A stretch of DNA of 11,884 nt from JAUIBE01 sp035267185. GTDB taxonomy: Bacteria > Pseudomonadota > Gammaproteobacteria > Xanthomonadales > SZUA-36. The stretch lies in the NCBI GenBank assembly GCA_035267185.1, contig DATFLY010000013.1, positions 1-11,884 on the forward strand. The letters are read 5' to 3'. The position numbers and the translations under genes were made by a program. Under the pieces are notes generated by a model, which made no database searches, was not told the origin of the DNA, and saw nothing but the letters and a program-made list of their open reading frames with translations. This document shows positions 7,144 through 11,884 of the stretch, one piece after another. Every line of letters begins with the position of its first letter. The first letter of the stretch is position 1.

Positions 7144-8643
7144 CTAAACCGTTGGCTTCACATTGGCATTAAGCCTGAACAGGTTTCCGGGATCATACTG
7201 ATTTTTAACTTGTACAAGGCGCGGCAGGTTATCACCGTAATTTGAATCAACCTGGGCCTGTGTCTCTTCGCCCAGGTCATTGACGTAAAATCCGTCAGTG
7301 TAAGGTGCCATGTGAGTCCACTGCTGCCTCATGTATTCCAGGTGCGGCTCCGGATCTGCGCCCATCGGCCACCCAACGAAGGACAGCAGGTTGAACTCAG
7401 GACTGCGACTGGGGAATGCAGTGGCGTCATTTGGCACGCGACTGATGGCGCCACCGCCATGACCGAAGGACATCCAGATCGAGCGATTGGGGTTCGGTTC
7501 AAACGTCTCCACTAAATCACTGATCAGGTCATCTGAAATCTGGTCGATGAATCCCGATTTCATGTACGAGCCGTTTGCACGATCGTCATCACCGAAGTCG
7601 CCTGAGCGCTGCAGTTCGACATAATCCCAGCTCTTGACCGTGTTACCCACCGGGCCAAATTTCTCAATCGGAGCCAGCAAGCCATCGGCTCGCTCCTGCG
7701 GTCCGCTATAAACCACGCCAATGACCGCCACGTTATTGCCCCCCGGGAATGCACCAATAAACTGGCCAACCAGCAGGTCGTCCGGGGCTGATGAAGCAAA
7801 TTCAGAAGAAAACTGCAGCATTTCCTGGCGACGCTCAAATGGGAACATGTAGCGCCCGGCGATCACCTGTCTTTGCATCGGATGAAGCTGGAATTCAAAT
7901 GCGGTGACAATGCCGAAATTACCACCACCTCCGCGAACCGCCCAGAACAGGTCGGGGTTGTCATGGCGGCTGGCACGGCGAAGTTTGCCGTCGGCTGTAA
8001 CAATGTCCACGGAAAGCAGGCTATCGATGGTGAGGCCAAACCTGCGTGCCAGGCGGCCGTAGCCACCACCCAGTGTCAAACCGCCAACGCCAGTGTGCGA
8101 TACGGTGCCGGCCGTGGTCACCAGCCCATGCGCCATGGACTCGTAATCCATTTCGCCCAGCAGGCTTCCGCCTGCCACCCATGCCGTTTTCCTGACCGGG
8201 TCAACGCGCACATATCGCATCAGCGACAAATCGATCTGCATGCCGCCCTGGCAGGTGGAAAGACCGGAAAATGCATGCCCCCCACATTTAACCGCGGTCA
8301 GCAGGTTTTCCTGGCTGGCGTATTGCACCGCTTTTTGAACATCGGCAGGGCTTCTTGGCTGCACAACCAGTGCCGGAAACTTGTCCACGTGGGGATTGAT
8401 TACCTGCCTGGCTTTTTCATAAGCATCGCTGCCTGGCAGGAAAAGATTACCTCTCAGGCTGTCAGCCAGGTCCTGGACCGAAGAGCGACTCAGGATGACC
8501 TCACTACCATCGCCGGTCATCGCCTGGACATCAGCCCCCACTTCAGAGCCACCATCTGCTGTGGCTGCCAATACGAGATTCTGATGAAAAGAGAGCGCCA
8601 CGGCGGCAGCGACTGAAGACTTCATAAAATTACGGCGATTCAC
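7144..8643 (-). CDS. Tat-exported FAD-linked oxidase (BBE-type)
   Basis: This is a 499-residue flavin oxidase or dehydrogenase of the berberine-bridge / 6-hydroxynicotine oxidase type. The start GTG at 8643 is preceded by AGGAG (8650-8654) with six bases between; an upstream in-frame GTG at 8670 has no such site. The N-terminus has a twin-arginine signal (NRRNFMK, then SSVAAAVALSF), so the folded flavoprotein is probably exported to the periplasm by Tat. The FAD-binding domain shows KCGGHAFSG (His about 123, likely 8-alpha-histidyl FAD link), GVGGLTLGGGYGRLAR and LFWAVRGGGGNFGIVT. The C-terminal BBE segment NLPRLVQVKNQYDPGNLFR completes the fold. Where bicovalent members have Cys (GTC), this protein has GTV, so a single covalent FAD link is expected. 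The substrate is unknown. It is first in the operon with the dehydrogenase and glcB. Confidence 0.9.
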   Translation of the reverse strand: MNRRNFMKSSVAAAVALSFHQNLVLAATADGGSEVGADVQAMTGDGSEVILSRSSVQDLADSLRGNLFLPGSDAYEKARQVINPHVDKFPALVVQPRSPADVQKAVQYASQENLLTAVKCGGHAFSGLSTCQGGMQIDLSLMRYVRVDPVRKTAWVAGGSLLGEMDYESMAHGLVTTAGTVSHTGVGGLTLGGGYGRLARRFGLTIDSLLSVDIVTADGKLRRASRHDNPDLFWAVRGGGGNFGIVTAFEFQLHPMQRQVIAGRYMFPFERRQEMLQFSSEFASSAPDDLLVGQFIGAFPGGNNVAVIGVVYSGPQERADGLLAPIEKFGPVGNTVKSWDYVELQRSGDFGDDDRANGSYMKSGFIDQISDDLISDLVETFEPNPNRSIWMSFGHGGGAISRVPNDATAFPSRSPEFNLLSFVGWPMGADPEPHLEYMRQQWTHMAPYTDGFYVNDLGEETQAQVDSNYGDNLPRLVQVKNQYDPGNLFRLNANVKPTV

Positions 8644-8718
8644 ATTGCACTCCTGATCAATTATCGGCACATTACGCCAATGTAATACATTGGTCGAAGA
8701 ATTGCTCTGAGGTTCACC
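8644..8718. promoter_or_regulatory. Divergent promoter region with 17-bp palindrome
   Basis: The 75 bases separate the FAD oxidase operon (minus) from yhgN (plus). CCAATGTAATACATTGG at 8677-8693 is a perfect inverted repeat with 8-bp arms around one central A, as expected for a dimeric regulator site. On the minus strand GATAAT (8665 to 8660) could be a -10 box for the oxidase operon, and the palindrome would then overlap its -35 region; no good -35 hexamer is seen. Ribosome binding sites are AGGAG (minus, 8654 to 8650) for the oxidase and GAGG (8709-8712) for yhgN. Confidence 0.55.
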
Positions 8719-9318
8719 ATGGAAATCATTTCTGCCGCAACCTTGTTGTTTCTGGTACTTGATCCTCTGGGCAACATTCCCATTTTCCTGTCGGTTCTGG
8801 AAGGTGTTAAACCTGAGCGCCGCAAAATGGTAATGATTCGCGAGGTGCTACTTGCCCTTGTCGTGCTGGTCCTGTTCCTGTTCCTGGGCAAATACATTCT
8901 CCAGTTCCTGAGTCTCAGTCAGCATGCGTTGAGCATTTCCGGCGGCGTCATTCTGTTCATGATTTCGATCAAGATGGTATTCCCGGTCAAAAGGGCGGGA
9001 GCCTATCCGGACGAAGTAGATGGCGAACCCTTCCTGGTTCCGCTTGCCATTCCCATGATTGCAGGTCCATCTGCTTTGGCAGTGGTCATTCTGCTGGCCA
9101 CCAGCCAACCTGACAAACTCATGAATTGGCTGCTTGCTTTACTGGCAGCGTGGTTCCTTAGCTCAGCCATCCTGCTTTCATCAACCCATTTGCAAAAATT
9201 ACTCGGTAAACGCGGGTTAATCGCCATGGAGCGCCTGATGGGAATGTTACTGGTTGCACTGGCCATCCAGATGCTCCTCGACGGCATTGCTGCCTACCTG
9301 AAGGATATTCCTGCATAA
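8719..9318 (+). CDS. yhgN: MarC-family inner-membrane protein, YhgN-like
   Basis: This is a 199-residue, probably six-helix inner-membrane protein of the MarC/UPF0056 family. The start ATG at 8719 follows GAGG with six bases between. The sequence tracks E. coli YhgN closely (from memory): EIISAATLLFLVLDPLGNIP near the N-terminus, then ISGGVILFMISIKMVFP (about 73-89), PFLVPLAIPMIAGPSALAVV (about 101-120), and the C-terminal ALERLMG-type segment, here AMERLMGMLLVALAIQMLLD. DPLGNIPIF and the PLAIPMIAGP repeat-half motif are diagnostic of the family. The molecular function of MarC proteins is unresolved; the early multiple-antibiotic-resistance link was not upheld for MarC itself, and a transport role is only presumed. 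It is monocistronic and ends 9 bases from the convergent deacylase stop. Confidence 0.95.
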   Translation: MEIISAATLLFLVLDPLGNIPIFLSVLEGVKPERRKMVMIREVLLALVVLVLFLFLGKYILQFLSLSQHALSISGGVILFMISIKMVFPVKRAGAYPDEVDGEPFLVPLAIPMIAGPSALAVVILLATSQPDKLMNWLLALLAAWFLSSAILLSSTHLQKLLGKRGLIAMERLMGMLLVALAIQMLLDGIAAYLKDIPA

Positions 9319-9327
9319 GTGCCCTTT

Positions 9328-10356
9328 TTACCGATGGGTCACGCCGAGATGAACCAGCGCATAGCCTGAAAGCACAATTTGCGCAGATGCTAAACCGATG
9401 ATCTCACCTGCCTCTGTGGCCCGGATGACAGTATGCCGATCGGTTAGTGGGTCAATAATGGTGCCCAGCACCTGGTCAGGCCCAACCGTGTCTCCGAGCT
9501 CCCTGGAGGGAAAGAAATAGCCCCCGGCGCCCACCGGAACCCGCACCCACTTGGTGTCGGTATAAATTCGAGAATCAGGGACTTCAAGCTCAGCCGGACC
9601 TTTGACCATGTTGAGATAGGAAAGAACACTGTCAATGCCTCGAACCCCGGCAGCGATTTGCTCAAGATCAAACCGCGACGGCTCACCAGCCTCGTAAATG
9701 ATCGAAGGGATGCCTGCATCCCCGGCCGCTCGCCTGATGCTTCCGCGTGGGCCATTTCCAATAACGATGATACCCACGCCGAAATGCCGCGCCAGTTCGA
9801 ACGCCTTGGGGTCGTCTTTTCTAACCCGGATTTGCGGCTGATTTTTGCGCGCAAAAGATCCCGTATGGAGATCGATCAGGTAATCGCAATGATTCCTGAT
9901 TTCTGTGAAAAGGGTGTACGCCACGATGGCAGAAACGCTGCCTTCAAGCCTGCCTGGAAATTCACGGTTGAGGTCGCGCCGGTCAGCCATGTAACGGTTT
10001 CCGGTCCGAACCCCTGCAGCGTTTACCATTGGAAACGCAATGACAGTGCCAGCCAGTGCCTCGGGATCAATCCAGCTGAATACCCGCCTGGCCGTTTCAG
10101 GACCGTTGATTTCGTCACCATGAATGCCTGCAGTAATACAAACAGCAGGACCCTGGCGTTTGCCACGCGCAACAAAAACGGGCGCGTCAAGAAAGGCACT
10201 TTCGAAGCTGGTTTCGCCACCATAGGGATAGCGCTGGCTTTCTCCCGGCCAGATATCGCGGCCGGCAACGTTGATCGGACCCCATTGCTCCGCGATCGCA
10301 CACGGTGAAACCAATACCCAAAGAACAAGGAAAAGAACCAGTTTTTTTATTATCAT
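9328..10356 (-). CDS. Exported AstE/aspartoacylase-family zinc deacylase
   Basis: This is a 342-residue protein of the succinylglutamate desuccinylase/aspartoacylase family (M14-related). These zinc enzymes remove acyl groups from amino acids or related amines, DoeB of ectoine breakdown being one relative. Expected metal ligands are in GIHGDEINGPE (His about 79, Glu about 82) and DLHTGS (His about 164). DLNREFPG (Asn and Arg about 130-131) is the substrate-carboxylate motif, and IIYEAGEP (Glu about 222) fits the catalytic glutamate. A C-terminal barrel domain follows (VPVGAGGYFFPSRELGDTV, then ATEAGEIIG). The ATG at 10356 gives a clear signal peptide (MIIKKLVLFLVLWVLVSPCA, then IAEQ), so the enzyme is probably periplasmic, unlike cytoplasmic AstE. 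An upstream in-frame TTG at 10377 would spoil the signal. Its Shine-Dalgarno is weak. The acyl substrate is unknown. Confidence 0.88.
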   Translation of the reverse strand: MIIKKLVLFLVLWVLVSPCAIAEQWGPINVAGRDIWPGESQRYPYGGETSFESAFLDAPVFVARGKRQGPAVCITAGIHGDEINGPETARRVFSWIDPEALAGTVIAFPMVNAAGVRTGNRYMADRRDLNREFPGRLEGSVSAIVAYTLFTEIRNHCDYLIDLHTGSFARKNQPQIRVRKDDPKAFELARHFGVGIIVIGNGPRGSIRRAAGDAGIPSIIYEAGEPSRFDLEQIAAGVRGIDSVLSYLNMVKGPAELEVPDSRIYTDTKWVRVPVGAGGYFFPSRELGDTVGPDQVLGTIIDPLTDRHTVIRATEAGEIIGLASAQIVLSGYALVHLGVTHR

Positions 10357-10462
10357 TCCAAGCGAATCCAGCGCCAATTTACCCCATTAACTCTCTCAGA
10401 CAGGGACCAACTCCAAAGTTCCGGTAATGTGTCGAAACCGGAATCCCAAACAAGGATTATCG
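10357..10462. promoter_or_regulatory. Divergent intergenic region with 7-bp inverted repeat
   Basis: The 106 bases lie between the divergent deacylase and serine hydrolase genes and must hold both promoters. TTCCGGT (10419-10425) and ACCGGAA (10437-10443) form a perfect inverted repeat with an 11-base gap just upstream of the hydrolase, possibly an operator or a leader hairpin. AGGA (10453-10456) with six bases to the ATG at 10463 is the hydrolase ribosome binding site. No convincing -35/-10 pair was found. Confidence 0.35.
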
Positions 10463-11662
10463 ATGAACCCAGCGAGAATTTTTTGTGTTTTTTTCATGCT
10501 GCTTGCATTCACAGTACCCGCAGCGTTGGCCAAAGGTTTGTACATCGACCCGGCAGATGATGAAAATAACTTCGGCGACCCTGCAGATATCTTCTCATGG
10601 ACCCCGCGCCAGCAGGTTGCCGGTTACCGCAACATCGAAAAACTCTCTCCTGCCCGAAAGGTTCCCGCCAGCACCGCGCCCCTGATGTTGCCACGCGCAG
10701 AGCAGGATCTCGGTGAGGTTCTGATCGTGGGCGAGCATGAGGAAGAGCCATTCTCCCTGACCGTTAACCAATATTTCGAGAATCAGAACGTGGCGGGTTT
10801 GCTGGTGATTCAAAACGGCGCAGTCGTCTATGAGCGTTACGGGCTTGGGAATACTGAATCATCCCGATGGACGTCGTTCTCAATCAGCAAATCAGTGGTA
10901 TCCATGTTGTTCGGGGCCGCCATCAGGGATGGTTATATTTTGAATGTCGATGAGCGGATTACTGAGTACCTGCCTCGCCTGAGGCAATCATCGTACGAGA
11001 ACACCACCATTAAAAACCTGCTGCAGATGGCATCAGGGGTCGAGTGGAATGAAGATTACAGCGACCCGGAATCGGATATCAGTACTGCCAGCTGGGAGAC
11101 GCTCTCGATTTATGATTTCCTGGGTAAGAAAGAACGAGTCGCAGCACCGGGAGAGGTATACAATTACAACACGGCTGAATCCAACCTGGCGGGAAATCTT
11201 CTGCGCACCGCCATAGGTAACAATCTCTCAACCTATCTTCACCACAAAATCTGGCAACCCTTTGGCATGGAACATGATGCCTACTGGTTGTTGACTGAGG
11301 AAGGTGGTGGTGAATTCGGGGGTTGTTGCCTGGCCGCCACGCTGCGCGATTATGGTCGAATCGGCCTGTTCACGCTCGCCGATGGAAAATTGGATGATGG
11401 CTCCATGGTCTTGCCAGAGGGTTGGATGTCTGAATCGACAACCCCGTCGGAGACTGCCGGTTTCTACGGCTACCTTTGGTGGCTAAGGGAGAACAATGCA
11501 TTCCAGGCAGCAGGCATTTACGGACAGGGTATCCACATCGAACCGGAGCACGATATTGTGATCGCTATCCAGTCAGCCTGGCCGGTGGCTTCAGATCAGC
11601 GCAACTGGGCATTGCAAAATGCACTTTTTGCTGCCATTACCAAAGCAGTTACTGGTTTTTAG
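10463..11662 (+). CDS. Exported beta-lactamase-fold serine hydrolase (NylB/EstB-like)
   Basis: This is a 399-residue protein of the beta-lactamase superfamily (class C / 6-aminohexanoate-dimer hydrolase NylB branch), which includes esterases and amide hydrolases. The start ATG at 10463 has AGGA six bases upstream and gives a standard signal peptide (MNPARIFCVFFMLLAFTVPA, then ALA before KG); an in-frame ATG at 10427 lacks this site. The catalytic SxxK is SFSISKS (Ser about 140, Lys about 143). The tyrosine motif is VYNYNTAESN (Tyr about 235), in the YNT form typical of NylB-like proteins rather than the YSN/YAN of true beta-lactamases. FGGCCLAATLRDYGRIGL (about 285-302) and GIYGQGIHI near the C-terminus (in the KTG position) also fit this branch. 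Esterase or amide hydrolase is more likely than antibiotic resistance; substrate unknown. The next gene starts 30 bases downstream and may be cotranscribed. Confidence 0.9.
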   Translation: MNPARIFCVFFMLLAFTVPAALAKGLYIDPADDENNFGDPADIFSWTPRQQVAGYRNIEKLSPARKVPASTAPLMLPRAEQDLGEVLIVGEHEEEPFSLTVNQYFENQNVAGLLVIQNGAVVYERYGLGNTESSRWTSFSISKSVVSMLFGAAIRDGYILNVDERITEYLPRLRQSSYENTTIKNLLQMASGVEWNEDYSDPESDISTASWETLSIYDFLGKKERVAAPGEVYNYNTAESNLAGNLLRTAIGNNLSTYLHHKIWQPFGMEHDAYWLLTEEGGGEFGGCCLAATLRDYGRIGLFTLADGKLDDGSMVLPEGWMSESTTPSETAGFYGYLWWLRENNAFQAAGIYGQGIHIEPEHDIVIAIQSAWPVASDQRNWALQNALFAAITKAVTGF

Positions 11663-11692
11663 AGCACACCAATCAAGTGTCGGAGAAATGAA

Positions 11693-11884
11693 ATGAAAGT
11701 TATTCGAATCGCAAACATAGCATTGGCAACAGCATTTCTGGCTCTTGGGTCTCCCTTGATGGCAGACGAGCATGGTGATGGTTCATTCGAACTGATCATC
11801 CAGGATGTAACCGCAGCCACCAACGATGGCACACTGATACTTGGTCGCATCAAAAGCGGAAACTTGTCAGTTGGGGACACTGTA
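11693..11884 (+). CDS. Secreted protein with EF-Tu domain-2-like segment (partial, 3' cut)
   Basis: The frame is open from the ATG at 11693 to the window end (64 codons visible). GGAG (11682-11685) lies seven bases upstream. The first about 23 residues are a signal peptide (MKVIRIANIALATAFLALGS, then PLMA), followed by DEHGDG. The mature start, FELIIQDVTAATNDGTLILG then RIKSGNLSVGDTV, aligns without gaps to the first strands of EF-Tu domain 2 (pattern F-L-I-DV-GT-GR-G-VG-V; 13 identities in 33 by hand, E. coli EF-Tu recalled from memory). There is no GTPase domain before it, so it cannot be a translation factor. I infer a small exported beta-barrel protein of unknown function. A nearby ATG at 11688 is followed by AAA TGA and is not a usable start. 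Length and C-terminus are beyond the window. Confidence 0.75.
   Translation, partial: MKVIRIANIALATAFLALGSPLMADEHGDGSFELIIQDVTAATNDGTLILGRIKSGNLSVGDTV

Noticed and set aside
7873..8616. 247-codon open frame on the plus strand
   Set aside because: Antisense shadow of the FAD oxidase, covering its FAD-binding motifs; no recognisable domain of its own.
9319..9327. Terminator between yhgN and the deacylase gene
   Set aside because: Only nine bases separate the stops and the short T-run has no preceding stem.
9658..10308. 216-codon open frame on the plus strand
   Set aside because: Antisense to the deacylase across its zinc-binding motifs; no ribosome site or domain.
10284..10356. Possible lipoprotein signal (VSPC) in the deacylase
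   Set aside because: Proline directly before the cysteine does not fit the lipobox; AIA followed by EQ gives an ordinary signal peptidase I site.
10463..11662. Antibiotic-resistance beta-lactamase
   Set aside because: The SxxK is present, but the YNT form of the tyrosine motif, FGGCCLAATLRDYGR and GQGIH in the KTG position point to NylB/EstB-like hydrolases.
11688..11696. Upstream ATG for the final secreted protein
   Set aside because: The frame reads ATG AAA TGA and stops at once; the true start is the ATG at 11693.

Overview
The window looks like a chromosomal segment of a free-living Gammaproteobacterium of moderate GC content. The evidence is a YhgN-type MarC protein, malate synthase G, AllA, a TonB-dependent receptor, and GTAG-headed REP elements (core GTAGGAGCGGCTTCAGCCGC) of the kind known from Pseudomonas and Xanthomonadales relatives. 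The genus cannot be fixed from the sequence alone. There is no rRNA, tRNA, insertion sequence, prophage or CRISPR array. Genes are densely packed and all are intact except the two cut by the window edges.

Layout. (1) 1-361 (+): the 3' end of ureidoglycolate lyase (allA), which releases glyoxylate. (2) 362-618: a convergent intergenic region filled with 54-bp tandem REP units, closed by an inverted copy. (3) 619-2939 (-): a YncD/PqqU-like TonB-dependent receptor followed by a 13-nt overlapping TusA-family sulfurtransferase gene. (4) 3103-4038 (+): an MscS-family mechanosensitive channel whose stop codon interlocks with that of glcB. (5) 4035-8643 (-): a tight three-gene operon of a Tat-exported BBE-type FAD oxidase, a beta-hydroxyacid dehydrogenase (GarR/HIBADH family) and malate synthase G. 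(6) 8719-9318 (+): yhgN, divergent from that operon across a 17-bp perfect palindrome. (7) 9328-10356 (-): an exported AstE/aspartoacylase-family zinc deacylase. (8) 10463-11662 (+): an exported beta-lactamase-fold (NylB-like) serine hydrolase, followed after 30 nt by a small secreted protein, cut by the window edge, whose mature part resembles domain 2 of EF-Tu.

How the parts may work together. AllA makes glyoxylate, malate synthase G consumes it, and a GarR-type reductase would act on tartronate semialdehyde made from glyoxylate. The left and central parts therefore have a C2/glyoxylate theme, although the substrate of the exported FAD oxidase is unknown. The right end encodes two divergent exported hydrolases of amide/ester type. 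I see no clearly novel multi-gene system. The items most worth a second look are the secreted EF-Tu-domain-2-like protein, the FAD oxidase/dehydrogenase/malate synthase operon with its hexapeptide-repeat tail, the receptor-sulfurtransferase overlap, the 17-bp palindrome and the REP array.
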